From Pedobacter cryoconitis (GTDB taxonomy: Bacteria; Bacteroidota; Bacteroidia; Sphingobacteriales; Sphingobacteriaceae), in NCBI RefSeq assembly GCF_014200605.1, contig NZ_JACHCE010000001.1, positions 434,001-498,000 on the forward strand: a stretch of 64,000 bases of DNA. Reading direction: 5' to 3'. The translations under genes were made by a program, and so were the position numbers. The notes under the pieces are model-generated. The model saw only the letters and a list, made by a program, of their open reading frames with translations. It was not told where the DNA came from and ran no database searches. Of this stretch, positions 36,814-45,553 are shown piece by piece; positions within the stretch are counted from its first letter, which is position 1, and every line of letters begins with the position of its first letter.

Positions 36814-37296
36814 TTGGAATATTTGGCTCTTCATAAGCTGTCTGATCAATAGGATAAGCTAGTCAAATAAGGTGGTCAAACTTGACTATTTAATTTTTAT
36901 TTAAAAAGTAATTCACTTTAAATTCAGTGTTTATCCGATAAAAATCGGACGGGGTCTGAAGCAATCCTGAATGAGCTTCGAACGATGTCTGGACAAGGTA
37001 CGCTTACTACATTGATTGTCAGTGCTTTGTGATTGGCTTGTTTGAACGCTTTTTAACATAAAAGATGGCTCTTTTTTACAGCAGAAACCGGGATAATATC
37101 AGCAGGATTCACAAGGATATTAATTAATGTTTTGAATTAAGTGATAGATAGCCAGTTTGATAGAAGAAGATTAGAAAACAATCCGAAGGATATTAAGAAG
37201 AAATAATATCCAAAGACTTATCTTTAGTTTAATCAGGAAACAGAAAAAGCCCCGGTCTGCTAGAACCGGAGCCCTAATTATAATTGGTCATTTTTA
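36814..37296. other. Intergenic region without a clear gene
   Basis: About 480 bases. A short open stretch near 36940-37030 (reads SEAILNELRTMSGQGTLTTL) has no start codon at its head and no recognisable family, so it may be a gene remnant. The right end holds the terminator of the minus-strand gene at 37297. Nothing else stands out. Confidence 0.4.
37244..37272 (-). terminator. Rho-independent terminator of the 103-residue gene
   Basis: Arms GCCCCGGT (37249-37256) and ACCGGAGC (37265-37272) with an 8-base loop; on the minus strand it is followed by TTTTT (37244-37248). Confidence 0.8.
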
Positions 37297-37608
37297 TTAA
37301 CTATTTATATTTTTTTTATTGTGCAATGCTGACCAGATAGAAATAACTTTTTGCTCCCGTGCGATAATATTCCGCCAATGAGCGGGACGTTGTTCGTTGA
37401 TGGGTAACCAGCGGACAACATCTGCTACGATATCGTGAATGATAACTTTTTCTTTCCCATTATCATCAGTAACATGTTCGTAAACTGCTTGCTCAATCGA
37501 ATTATAGTATCCGGTTCTCCATTTCCCATATAATTCTTCAATTATAATCTGGAACTGTATATGTTGCTTATCGTCTGGTAGACAGGCTGGATCAGGGACT
37601 ATTTCCAT
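37297..37608 (-). CDS. Hypothetical protein
   Basis: Protein of 103 residues starting at the ATG at 37608 (MEIVPDPACLPDDKQHIQFQ); the extension to 37614 would need TTG. It is soluble, acidic and mixed alpha/beta, with no signal or membrane segment. Phrases such as YYNSIEQAVYEHVTDDNGKEKVIIHDIVADVVRWL suggest a small cytoplasmic fold. I do not recognise a family. It is divergent from the XRE regulator gene at 37708 with a 99-base shared region holding a palindrome, and has its own terminator. Confidence 0.55.
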   Translation of the reverse strand: MEIVPDPACLPDDKQHIQFQIIIEELYGKWRTGYYNSIEQAVYEHVTDDNGKEKVIIHDIVADVVRWLPINEQRPAHWRNIIAREQKVISIWSALHNKKNINS

Positions 37609-37656
37609 AATCAAAAATTTGGTTGACTAAAAATATAAAATTAATATCAAAAAATA

Positions 37657-37666
37657 ACTCTAGAGT
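37657..37666. promoter_or_regulatory. Palindrome ACTCTAGAGT between divergent genes
   Basis: Perfect 10-base palindrome between the hypothetical gene (-) and the XRE-type gene (+), within a very AT-rich spacer. It may be the XRE operator; only one copy is seen. Confidence 0.35.
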
Positions 37667-37707
37667 AGTTTTTATTTGAACAAAATATCCATTCTTTAGT
37701 ACCCTCC

Positions 37708-37950
37708 ATGGGTCAAACGATTAACAGATTTAGAAGAAATGACGAGCTGATAAAAATCGTTGGCAATAATATACGACGCTATCGAAAATTGAAAGGGTTA
37801 ACTATTGCTGAATTGTCCTTTTTTACACAAATTTCAGAAAAGCAAATAGGCGATTATGAAAACGGAAAAGTAGATACTAATATTACCATGCTCAGTATTT
37901 TGGCTAAACATCTTGACAAAACTGTAGCGGCCTTATTTGAGGGAGAATAA
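37708..37950 (+). CDS. XRE family helix-turn-helix protein
   Basis: Eighty residues, almost entirely a Cro/C1-type HTH: NNIRRYRKLKGLTIAELSFFTQISEKQIGDYENGKVDTNITMLSILAKHLDKTVAALF. The five-helix pattern and the LxxYExGxxxxxxxxLxxIA signature are clear. No effector domain is present. Such small XRE proteins regulate neighbouring genes, so the divergent 103-residue gene is a candidate target. It ends in front of an imperfect hairpin. Confidence 0.88.
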   Translation: MGQTINRFRRNDELIKIVGNNIRRYRKLKGLTIAELSFFTQISEKQIGDYENGKVDTNITMLSILAKHLDKTVAALFEGE

Positions 37951-37987
37951 AAAAGCCCAAACATCCATGAAGAGTATTTGAGCTTTT
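37951..37987. terminator. Imperfect hairpin between convergent genes
   Basis: AAAAGCCCAAA (37951-37961) pairs with TTTGAGCTTTT (37977-37987) with one mismatch. It follows the XRE stop and precedes the Gre-like gene stop on the other strand. Confidence 0.5.
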
Positions 37988-38004
37988 CAGAACTTATTTT
38001 CAGG

Positions 38005-38388
38005 TTATATCCTTTTATGGCTTACTTTTAAAATATCAAATGTTTTCATCCCATTTGGCATTTCCCATTGCACCTGTGCGCCTACACGATAACCGAGTAA
38101 TGCTGTTCCAATGGGCGCAAAAACAGACATTTTATTCTCTTTCATATTAGCTTCTGCTGGTAATACAATTTGGAAAGTATATTTTCTTTCGCTGACTACC
38201 TCCTGAATTTCAACCTCAGATCCGATACATACGGCGTCTTCCGGTAATTCATCTTCCTTAACGATTTTTGCTGAACCCAGTTCCGCAAGTAATTGATTTT
38301 TATTGTATTCAGAAAGATTAGAATCCTTAAGATGTTTCTTTAACAGATCCAGTTCTTTTTTAACGATCATTAATTGTTCCGTTTTCAT
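38005..38388 (-). CDS. GreA/GreB-family protein (Rnk-like)
   Basis: Protein of 127 residues. The C-terminal 75 residues match the GreA/GreB C-terminal domain (VCIGSEVEIQEVVSERKYTFQIVLP, FAPIGTALLGYRVGAQVQWEMPNG). The N-terminal helix pair of about 45 residues (MIVKKELDLLKKHLKDSNLSEYNKNQLLAELG) is too short to form the full coiled-coil finger of GreA (about 158 residues). This is typical of Rnk or accessory Gre proteins that bind RNA polymerase without classical cleavage activity. Cytoplasmic. It is followed upstream on the same strand by a small membrane-protein gene. Confidence 0.85.
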   Translation of the reverse strand: MKTEQLMIVKKELDLLKKHLKDSNLSEYNKNQLLAELGSAKIVKEDELPEDAVCIGSEVEIQEVVSERKYTFQIVLPAEANMKENKMSVFAPIGTALLGYRVGAQVQWEMPNGMKTFDILKVSHKRI

Positions 38389-38416
38389 ATCAGTTGTTTA
38401 TTGTTTGTATTATTTA

Positions 38417-38662
38417 TTAGTTCGCAGAATGCGATTTTTTGAGATTGAGTATTTTGCTGTGGATTTTGAATTTCCACTTCTCAGGATTCAATTTCTGATA
38501 CAGGAATAACTGGAATACAGAGACCAGGAACGCCAGAATATCCAGCAACAGGTAATCCAGTAGTAATGCAGCAAGTATAAGTGTAACATTTAAGCCAAAA
38601 ACACATATCAAGCCTAAGCCGACCCACGATATGGATTTAAATTTATTGATCATAAGAAACAT
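38417..38662 (-). CDS. Small two-helix membrane protein
   Basis: Eighty-one residues with two hydrophobic helices (WVGLGLICVFGLNVTLILAAL and YLLLDILAFLVSVFQLFLY) and a basic tail (KWKFKIHSKILNLKKSHS). The start could be the ATG at 38662 or 38653. I do not recognise a family; it may be a small membrane peptide of the kind common near stress genes. It lies 28 bases upstream of the Gre-like gene, so both could share a transcript. Real coding is likely but not certain. Confidence 0.45.
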   Translation of the reverse strand: MFLMINKFKSISWVGLGLICVFGLNVTLILAALLLDYLLLDILAFLVSVFQLFLYQKLNPEKWKFKIHSKILNLKKSHSAN

Positions 38663-38727
38663 TAATTCAGTAAAAAAGAGATTGAAGCTGTCAGAGAGAA
38701 TTCAAAAGCTTCGTGATTTTCCTGAAG

Positions 38728-38753
38728 GCCCCAAACCAGAATATGGTCGGGGC
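38728..38753 (-). terminator. Stem-loop after small ORF (repeat copy 1)
   Basis: GCCCC (38728-38732) pairs with GGGGC (38749-38753), with an inner ACCA/TGGT pairing. It directly follows the stop of the 52-codon minus-strand ORF and is paralogous in position and sequence to the stem-loop at 38955-38977. Confidence 0.45.
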
Positions 38754-38912
38754 TTATTTAATAAAGTCCTTACTGGTAGTTTGGGAGAAGAATCCGAAAT
38801 GACAATGAATAGAAACCATTTGGCAATACATAGCAAATGCAGCGCGCATCTCTGTTGTAAAAGAGATTTCGAGCATTGCATAAATAGAGCTGTGTGTATG
38901 GATTGTTTTCAT
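38754..38912 (-). CDS. Candidate small protein, 52 residues (paired with 38983-39132)
   Basis: Minus-strand frame starting at the ATG at 38912 (MKTIHTHSSIYAMLEISF) and ending GFFSQTTSKDFIK. It was noticed because the next small ORF on the same strand ends GYFFLKNSKDFIQ, and both stops are followed by a GGCCCC-type stem-loop. The DNA change between copies (AAA to CAG, Lys to Gln) fits coding on the minus strand. Function unknown. It could instead be a non-coding repeat. Confidence 0.3.
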   Translation of the reverse strand: MKTIHTHSSIYAMLEISFTTEMRAAFAMYCQMVSIHCHFGFFSQTTSKDFIK

Positions 38913-38954
38913 TAACAAAATAAATTAAGATATAAAAAATAAAGCCTGATCATT

Positions 38955-38977
38955 GGCCCCAAACCTGAGCGGGGGCC
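38955..38977 (-). terminator. Stem-loop after small ORF (repeat copy 2)
   Basis: GGCCCC (38955-38960) and GGGGCC (38972-38977) with an 11-base loop; further on, the minus strand runs into GGCTTTATTTTTTAT. A GGCCCCAAACC block is shared with copy 1 at 38727. Confidence 0.5.
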
Positions 38978-38982
38978 GGGAC

Positions 38983-39132
38983 TTACTGAATAAAGTCTTT
39001 GCTATTTTTTAGGAAGAAGTACCCTGAATTTGAATTGTAAGAAACGGGACGGCGTTGTACAACACGGACAGGCTGCATCTTTAATGCTGCCAGCCATTTT
39101 ATGCTGTGAAATATTTGCCTTAATAAACCCAT
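38983..39132 (-). CDS. Candidate small basic protein, 49 residues
   Basis: Minus-strand frame from the ATG at 39132 (MGLLRQIFHSIKWLAALKMQ) to the TAA at 38983. The first half is an amphipathic, basic helix-like segment, and the tail is GYFFLKNSKDFIQ. The tail matches that of the ORF at 38754-38912. No family known. A stem-loop follows the stop. Confidence 0.35.
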   Translation of the reverse strand: MGLLRQIFHSIKWLAALKMQPVRVVQRRPVSYNSNSGYFFLKNSKDFIQ

Positions 39133-39328
39133 TGGAACAAATCTCTGCTTTTAAATCACAAAAACAAATATTTCTTTAGCTAATATTTATTTCTCCTGAC
39201 TTTGTTACATAACTATGTTTTTTGCATTGATTTTGTCATTAGAATATAATTGCCTCTTTCTGAAATCTCATCAAAGGGTTATATTTAAGGTAATCAGCCG
39301 TTCATTCCTTCTTCTTCTGTAAATTTGC

Positions 39329-39718
39329 ATGATGAAGGCTGACATCAAAAATCTGGAAGACATCGTTTTATTCGTGGATAAATTTTACGGAAAAATACAA
39401 CAGGATGATTTGGTAGGTCCTGTTTTCGCGGGTGCCATTCAGGATTGGGCACCTCATCTCCAACAGATGTACAGATTTTGGAATGCTGCATTATTTGGTG
39501 TTCCCGGTTTTCGCGGTAATCCATTTGCCAAACATGCTCCTTTAGCTATTGATGCCAGACATTTCGAAAGGTGGTTAACACTTTTCAATGAAACAATCGA
39601 TGGAGATTTTGAAGGGGAAATGGCATCAGACGCTAAAAACAGGGCTCAGCTAATGGCCAAAATGTTTCTGCAGCGTTTAAGTGGCATAAATGGTGGTTCA
39701 TCCCGGGTAGTTGTATAA
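39329..39718 (+). CDS. Group III truncated haemoglobin
   Basis: Protein of 129 residues (ATG at 39329 or 39332). It matches group III (trHbP) globins: DIVLFVDKFYGKIQQDDLVGPVF, then HLQQMYRFWNAALFG and FRGNPFAKHAPLAIDARHFERWLTLFNETIDGDFEG, which includes the proximal His of the F-helix (AxHFERWL) and the distal-side Tyr/Trp. It binds haem and O2 or NO in the cytoplasm. These proteins are linked to microaerobic redox or NO handling. It is a single gene; the 400 bases downstream are non-coding. Confidence 0.93.
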   Translation: MMKADIKNLEDIVLFVDKFYGKIQQDDLVGPVFAGAIQDWAPHLQQMYRFWNAALFGVPGFRGNPFAKHAPLAIDARHFERWLTLFNETIDGDFEGEMASDAKNRAQLMAKMFLQRLSGINGGSSRVVV

Positions 39719-39791
39719 TTCCGGACAGCCTGTGTTTTTAGCATAACCTTGAAATAGCTTTATGCGTTAAAAATTGCCTTATCAGCTCAAA

Positions 39792-39803
39792 ACAAACGTT
39801 TGT
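39792..39803. promoter_or_regulatory. LacI-type operator ACAAACGTTTGT
   Basis: Perfect 12-base palindrome with central CG, the hallmark of LacI/GalR operators. Its core CAAACGTTTG is identical to the site at 58271-58280 beside the LacI gene. It is about 320 bases upstream of the ECF sigma gene. Confidence 0.5.
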
Positions 39804-39937
39804 GCTGAAATTTAACAGCCAAATCTCTCTCTTGTCTTCAAATCGTTAAAGACACCTTAATTAACTTGATTTTACCTTGATTTTGTATCTCTTGGGGCAA
39901 AAACAACCCTTAAATTCTCTGCATTAATGCCCTTTAT

Positions 39938-39949
39938 GCAAGCGTTTGC
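39938..39949. promoter_or_regulatory. LacI-type operator GCAAGCGTTTGC
   Basis: Twelve-base near-palindrome (one mismatched pair) with central CG, 134 bases from the first copy and about 170 bases upstream of the ECF sigma gene. Confidence 0.45.
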
Positions 39950-40119
39950 GTAGTTCTAAAGCTTTTTAGTCGATCTGCTTGCCGGTATATTAGTTCGGCA
40001 CCTGATACGGATTATCTGATACGGATCAAAGATCAGCCTAAAAAACAGTCCTGACCAGGTACTCTATTTCTAGACCTTTTTCGGGTCAATGATCAGTGAA
40101 CCTCTTTGGCAGATGAGAT

Positions 40120-40740
40120 ATGCAAATGAATAAAAAAGCTTTTTATCTGTGGCCTTTACGTCAATCTTATACTATCCTTGCGGATCAAGAGCTTGCTGTA
40201 ATGATGAAGGCTGGTGATGAAGCTGCCTTTAATGAAATCTATAAAAGATATTGGGAAAGACTTTATGTTGTTGCAAAACATAGAACTGGTGATACTTATG
40301 AAACAGAAGAGATTGTACAGGACATCTTTTGTAATCTCTGGAGAAAGCGTCACAGTTTTGAACTGACCAAAGGATTTCAGAATTACTTTGCTGTAGCAGT
40401 TAAATTTGAAGTCATCAACCGGATGGCCAGAAAAAACAGGGAGAACAGATTGAAAAAAGAAGTCTCCTTGCTCAGTCCGTTAGCTGATGAATCTACTTCA
40501 GATCAGCTGGATTTCAACGAGCTGCAGAGCCAGTTAGCTTTAACTATAAAAGTATTGCCCGAAAAATGCCTGCTTGTTTTTAAACTTAAACATGAAGAAG
40601 GATATTCTCAAAAACAGATTGCAGAAGAACTGAATATAGCAGAGAAAACAGTGGAGGCCCATCTTTCCAAAGCCAGAAAAACTATCCGTATCAGGTTCGG
40701 CTACTTAGCAGAAATAGCTAAATCTGTGCTTTTCTTTTAA
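40120..40740 (+). CDS. RNA polymerase ECF-type sigma factor
   Basis: Protein of 206 residues with sigma region 2 (ADQELAVMMKAGDEAAFNEIYKRYWERLYVVAKHR, about 22-56) followed by VQDIFCNLWRKR, and region 4 (LPEKCLLVFKLKHEEGYSQKQIAEELNIAEKTVEAHLSKARKTIR, about 146-190). This is the FecI-like type of Bacteroidota. It directs transcription of the downstream Sus genes when released by its anti-sigma partner. The anti-sigma gene follows after 72 bases and the STN-type SusC after that, the normal order for trans-envelope signalling. Confidence 0.93.
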   Translation: MQMNKKAFYLWPLRQSYTILADQELAVMMKAGDEAAFNEIYKRYWERLYVVAKHRTGDTYETEEIVQDIFCNLWRKRHSFELTKGFQNYFAVAVKFEVINRMARKNRENRLKKEVSLLSPLADESTSDQLDFNELQSQLALTIKVLPEKCLLVFKLKHEEGYSQKQIAEELNIAEKTVEAHLSKARKTIRIRFGYLAEIAKSVLFF

Positions 40741-40812
40741 AAAACAAAAAAGATCATCATGGACTAAGGGATTTACTGATTTGAATTGGCTATCTATTAA
40801 ACAGCCATTAAA

Positions 40813-41985
40813 ATGAGTTCCAATCAGGACAAGGAAAAAATATCAGAACTAGCTGAAAAGTGGCGTAGGGGGACAATTACAGCAGAAGAGAAAATTGCGT
40901 TTGATACATGGTATAACTCTTTTGACGATACTGAACTTACTATAGCGGGGACATCGGGCAATCCTGGAGCATACCTGAATAAAGCAATCAGTGACCGGTT
41001 GGATATCCGGCACCCCAAGCGAAAAATTACTAAACTGAAATATTCTTTTTTAGCAGCAGCTATAGTATTGCTGGTATCCGGTCTTGTATTGTATGGTACG
41101 ATGCTCAAATCACCAGCTGATCAGTCAAAAAAGAACAGCCTGGCCATATCGGCGATTAAACCAGGAGGTGATAAAGCAATATTAACCCTGGCCAATGGTC
41201 AGAAGATCAGTTTAACAGATACGGCTACCGGTGAAATTGCTGAACAATCAGGCATTGTTGTGACCAAGACGGCAAAGGGGCAGTTGATTTATACGGTAAA
41301 AAAATCGGCTGTTGCCAATTCCGCTGATCAGGCTTTACAGTTTAATACCATTGAAACCCCAATGGGCGGACAATATCAGGTTAATCTGCCGGATGGAACA
41401 AAAGTCTGGCTCAATGCAGCTTCTTCTCTTAAATATCCCACACAGTTTGCGGGTAATGAGCGGAGAGTCCAACTCACTGGCGAAGGATATTTTGAAGTCT
41501 CAAAAGATAAAAAAAGACCATTTATAGTTGTTACCGATCAGCAGCAGGTACAGGTTTTAGGTACCCATTTTAATGTCAATGCCTATAAAGAAGAAAATGC
41601 TATAAAAACCACGCTTTTAGAAGGTATTGTCCGCGTATCCAAAACAGGCAGTCAGCAAAATGAAAGCATGTCAAAATGCTTAAAACCCGGAGAGCAGGCT
41701 ACTTTAAAACAAGCTTCTTTTCATGTTGATCAGGTCGATGTCAATCATGTTGTGGCGTGGAAAAATGGTTATTTCACTTTTGAAGATGAAGACCTGGAAG
41801 TATCTATGCGCAAACTGGGCAGATGGTACAATGTCTCGATCAGCTATCAGGGAAAGTTCGATAATATCTCTTTTGGCGGCACAATCTCCAGATCGAAAAG
41901 CCTGGCAGAAGTCATTAAGATTCTGGAAATCACCCGGAAAATGAAATTTAAGGTCGAAGGAAGGAGGATTATAGTGATGTCATAA
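40813..41985 (+). CDS. FecR-type anti-sigma factor
   Basis: Protein of 390 residues: a cytoplasmic N-terminal segment (ISELAEKWRRGTITAEEKIAFDTWYNSF) that holds the sigma factor, one membrane helix (YSFLAAAIVLLVSGLVLYGTM, about 77-97), a periplasmic FecR domain (NTIETPMGGQYQVNLPDGTKVWLNAASSLKYP, LTGEGYFEVSKDKKRPFIV, LGTHFNVNAY) and a C-terminal DUF4974 domain (FTFEDEDLEVSMRKLGRWYNVSISY). It senses the STN domain of the SusC protein encoded next and relays the signal inwards. Confidence 0.95.
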   Translation: MSSNQDKEKISELAEKWRRGTITAEEKIAFDTWYNSFDDTELTIAGTSGNPGAYLNKAISDRLDIRHPKRKITKLKYSFLAAAIVLLVSGLVLYGTMLKSPADQSKKNSLAISAIKPGGDKAILTLANGQKISLTDTATGEIAEQSGIVVTKTAKGQLIYTVKKSAVANSADQALQFNTIETPMGGQYQVNLPDGTKVWLNAASSLKYPTQFAGNERRVQLTGEGYFEVSKDKKRPFIVVTDQQQVQVLGTHFNVNAYKEENAIKTTLLEGIVRVSKTGSQQNESMSKCLKPGEQATLKQASFHVDQVDVNHVVAWKNGYFTFEDEDLEVSMRKLGRWYNVSISYQGKFDNISFGGTISRSKSLAEVIKILEITRKMKFKVEGRRIIVMS

Positions 41986-42076
41986 CCTCTACTAAAAAAC
42001 AAGACAAAAAAACAAAATTATCAACTAAACCCGGTTACTGAACCTCAATAAGGTAATCGTCAAACCAACCAAAACA

Positions 42077-45000
42077 ATGTATGAGATTCTAGCTTTTAAT
42101 TCTTACAGGAAGCCCTGTAGGAATCAAAAAATTCTTCGGGCTGCGAAGGTTACTATGATCATAGTTTTAACGGCTGTCTTACAGCTTAATGCGCTGGCTT
42201 TTGCTCAAAACCGCATTACTTTATCGCGTAAAAATGCCCCGCTTGAAAAAATTCTGAATGAAATAAAAACGCAAAGCGGATATGATGTGTTCTTCATCCG
42301 AAAAGATCTGAAGCTTGCCAAACCGGTAAACATAGAGGTTAAAGAGGCGAGTCTTGAAGATGCGCTCCAGCAAATATTTGCTAACCAGTTACTTGAATAT
42401 ACAATTACTGCAAAAACAATAGTTGTACAGGAAAAAAGGGCAGTAATCCACACACCTTGGGCCACCAAAGCAAATATCAATGTTACGGGTAAAGTAGTTG
42501 ATGAAGCAGGACTGGCTATTCCAGGTGCGACCGTTAAAGTCAAAGGAACTGCTTTGGGAGGTATTACAGATGTTAACGGGCAATTTAAAATTGCTAATGT
42601 TGATGAAAAGGCAATCCTGGTTATCTCTTATTTAGGATATATCACCCAGGAGGTCAGCGCAGGTTCGGGTAATCCGCTAATGATTAAGCTTGCTGTACAG
42701 GCAAGTAACCTGTCTGAAGTAGTGGTTGTTGCTTATGGTACTCAAAAGAAAAGCAGTTTAACAGGTGCAATTGCAACGATAAGCCCTAAAGAATTAAAAG
42801 ACAGACCGGTTACTTCTATGCAAAATGCATTGCAGGGAATTTCTCCGGGTTTAACTGTTTTACAAAGGCCTGGAGATGTAAGCCGTACATCTGACGGTAC
42901 TTCAAGCGGATCTGGCGGGGTCTCAATCCGGGGCAGAAGCAGTTTGCAGGGTAACGGGACCCCGATGTATATTGTGGATGGAATTCCCTCAACCTCAGTA
43001 GAGTTTTCGGCCCTGAATCCGAATGATATTGCAAGTGTTTCCATTTTAAAAGATGCTTCTTCAGCTGCATTATATGGATCAAGAGCTGCAAACGGAGTGA
43101 TTATGGTAACTACTAAACGTGGTGGCGGGGATAAGACAGTGGTAGAATTGAATGCCGATTATGGTTTTCAGAAAGCCACTTTTCTTCCAAAATACGTAGG
43201 ATCGGTAGATTACGCCAATTTATACAATGAGGCCAGAACAAATGCGGGTGGTAAACCACTTTTCACACCAGCACAAATTCAGGCTTATCAGGATGGCTCT
43301 CAGCCCGATTTATATCCCAATACCAACTGGTATGACCAGGTTTTACGCAAAACTGCCCCGCAAAGTAATATCAGTTTAAATGTAAACTCGCCGGGTAAAA
43401 CGACAAGCAGTTATTTGGGCTTGAATTACCTGACACAGGAATCCTTAATCCCGGATAAAAAACAAAGCAGGGTAGGCGGTAAATTAAATACAGAAAGCGT
43501 TATCGTGCCGGATATCCTGAAATTTGGGACTAATCTTTCTTTTACCAGCCAGAACTTTGATCGTCAGGGCGATATGAGCTGGGTAGAATTAAACCGTTCT
43601 TTACCGACCTCGGTATTTCGCCAGAGTAACGGAGAATGGGGAAGTATGGACAATGGCGTAGTCAATTCTCAGACTGCAGGCCGTAATCAGGCCCGTTCTA
43701 TTCAGGAAGGCGGCTGGAGCTGGGACCGGGATAATTATCTTCAAACGGCGGCAAATATTGTTTTAACCCCTTTAAAAGGATTGTCTGTTACAGGGTTAAC
43801 CTCTTTCAAATTCACAGATGGAAACTCCAATACTTTCAAAAGTACAACCGCTCCGATCAACAACTTTTTAACTGGTGCACCGATTATCAGTACTGCAAAT
43901 ACGGTCAATGATATGAAAGAATATTACCGGAAAAGAAGGGAATTTCTGGTGCAGGGAACAGCAAATTATGAACGCACTTTTGGTAAACATTATGGAAAGA
44001 TCACTATAGGCGGAAGCCAGGAAAGCAATGTTTACAGAACTGCTTTTGTAGGCCGGAAAAACTTCCCTAACAATGATATGACCACTGTAGGGAGCGGTTC
44101 TTCCAATGCAGAGGATATCAATTCGGACGATGACGGACAAGCCAACAGAAGCGGCCAGACAGAATGGGCCATGCGTTCTGTATTTGGGCGTTTCAACTAT
44201 ACTTTTAACGACAAGTACTTATTTGAAGTCAATACCCGTATCGATTATTCTTCCCGTTTTCGCAGTGATATCCGCAGAGCGGTATTCCCATCTTTCTCTG
44301 CTGGATGGAATATGTCAAAAGAGGATTTTATGAAAGATATCAGCTGGATCAGCAATCTGAAACTACGTGGTTCTTATGGCTCACTGGGAAACCAGGATGT
44401 TGTACCTGTAGGAAACTATTTCGGACTCATCAACACAGGTTATCAATATAGTTTTGAAGGCAGCGCGCAGGACGGTACCTGGCAGGGAAAGATCCCTAAT
44501 CCTTTAGCAACCTGGGAAAAGGTTTACATGACTGATTTTGGTGTGGATATGAGTTTATTTCATGGAAAGCTGGATATTACTGCCGACTATTATGTGAAAA
44601 ACACAAAAGATCTGCTGCTCAGGGTGTCCACACTCGAAACTATTGGTGTAAATACCAGTACAACAGATGCGAGAAATACAGGTTTGCCTTTAATCAATGC
44701 AGCATCCACACAAAACAGAGGATTTGAATTTGGCTTTACCCATAACAATAAAATTGGTAACGATTTCAGTTATAGCATTAATGGTAACTTCTCGATCATC
44801 AAGAATAAGATTACCAAATTAGGCGACGGCAGAGATAATCTTTCTGATCCCTATATTCAGCGCATAGGGGAGTCGATAGGCTCCTATTATGGACTGGAGG
44901 CCGATGGTCTTTTTGCAGATGCTGCCGATGTGAAAAATCATGCTTTTCAGTCGGCTGCTACAGGCCCTGGTGATATTAAATATAAAGACCTGAATGGTGA

Positions 45001-45535
45001 CGGTAAGATTGATGCACTGGACCGTAAAGTACTGGGTAACGATGTGCCCTGGTTCAATTACGGATTTAATATCAGTGCCAGTTATAAAGGTTTTGATTTC
45101 AGTGTACTTACTTATGGGGTAGCGAATGTTAAAACCTATTTGTCACAAGAAGCGGCTTTCCCGTTTTTTAATGGGGCTAATGTCAAAGAGCAGTGGTTAA
45201 ACCGATGGACAGTCGATAACCCTAATCCTAATGCAGACTTTCCACGCATTTTAACCTCAGCGGCTGGTGGACAGAATTATACACAGACTTCATCTTTCTG
45301 GTTGTTTAGCGGTGCATATTTCAGGGTAAGAGGGATTACCCTGGGATATACCCTTCCAAAACAGGTGACTAAGAAGTTTGGCATGTCCAGATTGAGAATT
45401 TATGGTACAACCAATAATCCATTTACGATTATGGCTGATAAACGTCTTGCTGATTATGATCCGGAATCTGGTTCGGGCAGGGGCGGATATCCGGGGATTA
45501 AAACCTATTCGCTGGGTTTAAATGCAAGTTTTTAA
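42077..45535 (+). CDS. SusC/RagA family protein with N-terminal STN signalling domain
   Basis: Protein of 1152 residues. After a signal-like helix (ILRAAKVTMIIVLTAVLQLNALAFA) comes the STN domain (PLEKILNEIKTQSGYDVFFIRKDLKLAKPVNIEVKEASLEDALQQIF, about 55-115), a carboxypeptidase-like domain (VTGKVVDEAGLAIPGATVKVKG), the box LSEVVVVAYGTQKKSSLTGAI, the plug (MYIVDGIPS, YGSRAANGVIMVTTKRGG) and the barrel. The STN domain touches the FecR protein when ligand is bound, so this transporter also acts as the sensor. The SusD gene starts 18 bases downstream. Confidence 0.96.
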   Translation: MYEILAFNSYRKPCRNQKILRAAKVTMIIVLTAVLQLNALAFAQNRITLSRKNAPLEKILNEIKTQSGYDVFFIRKDLKLAKPVNIEVKEASLEDALQQIFANQLLEYTITAKTIVVQEKRAVIHTPWATKANINVTGKVVDEAGLAIPGATVKVKGTALGGITDVNGQFKIANVDEKAILVISYLGYITQEVSAGSGNPLMIKLAVQASNLSEVVVVAYGTQKKSSLTGAIATISPKELKDRPVTSMQNALQGISPGLTVLQRPGDVSRTSDGTSSGSGGVSIRGRSSLQGNGTPMYIVDGIPSTSVEFSALNPNDIASVSILKDASSAALYGSRAANGVIMVTTKRGGGDKTVVELNADYGFQKATFLPKYVGSVDYANLYNEARTNAGGKPLFTPAQIQAYQDGSQPDLYPNTNWYDQVLRKTAPQSNISLNVNSPGKTTSSYLGLNYLTQESLIPDKKQSRVGGKLNTESVIVPDILKFGTNLSFTSQNFDRQGDMSWVELNRSLPTSVFRQSNGEWGSMDNGVVNSQTAGRNQARSIQEGGWSWDRDNYLQTAANIVLTPLKGLSVTGLTSFKFTDGNSNTFKSTTAPINNFLTGAPIISTANTVNDMKEYYRKRREFLVQGTANYERTFGKHYGKITIGGSQESNVYRTAFVGRKNFPNNDMTTVGSGSSNAEDINSDDDGQANRSGQTEWAMRSVFGRFNYTFNDKYLFEVNTRIDYSSRFRSDIRRAVFPSFSAGWNMSKEDFMKDISWISNLKLRGSYGSLGNQDVVPVGNYFGLINTGYQYSFEGSAQDGTWQGKIPNPLATWEKVYMTDFGVDMSLFHGKLDITADYYVKNTKDLLLRVSTLETIGVNTSTTDARNTGLPLINAASTQNRGFEFGFTHNNKIGNDFSYSINGNFSIIKNKITKLGDGRDNLSDPYIQRIGESIGSYYGLEADGLFADAADVKNHAFQSAATGPGDIKYKDLNGDGKIDALDRKVLGNDVPWFNYGFNISASYKGFDFSVLTYGVANVKTYLSQEAAFPFFNGANVKEQWLNRWTVDNPNPNADFPRILTSAAGGQNYTQTSSFWLFSGAYFRVRGITLGYTLPKQVTKKFGMSRLRIYGTTNNPFTIMADKRLADYDPESGSGRGGYPGIKTYSLGLNASF

Positions 45536-45553
45536 TCATCAAAAAATAAGATA

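Larger units (their letters stand above)
39719..40119. other. Non-coding region upstream of the sigma/FecR/Sus locus
   Basis: About 400 bases with no ORF. It contains two CRE-like LacI-family palindromes (39792-39803 and 39938-39949) and AT-rich stretches. The sigma gene at 40120 has a long leader. Confidence 0.5.

Noticed and set aside
36940..37030. Short open stretch reading SEAILNELRTMSGQG
   Set aside because: No start codon at the head, immediate stops on both sides, and no recognisable family; noted only as a possible remnant.
38631..38915. Plus-strand frame of 94 residues ending in a Cys/His-rich tail
   Set aside because: It overlaps the better-supported membrane protein gene on the other strand at its start, has no homologous look, and the paralogous copy at 38955 is interrupted in the matching frame.
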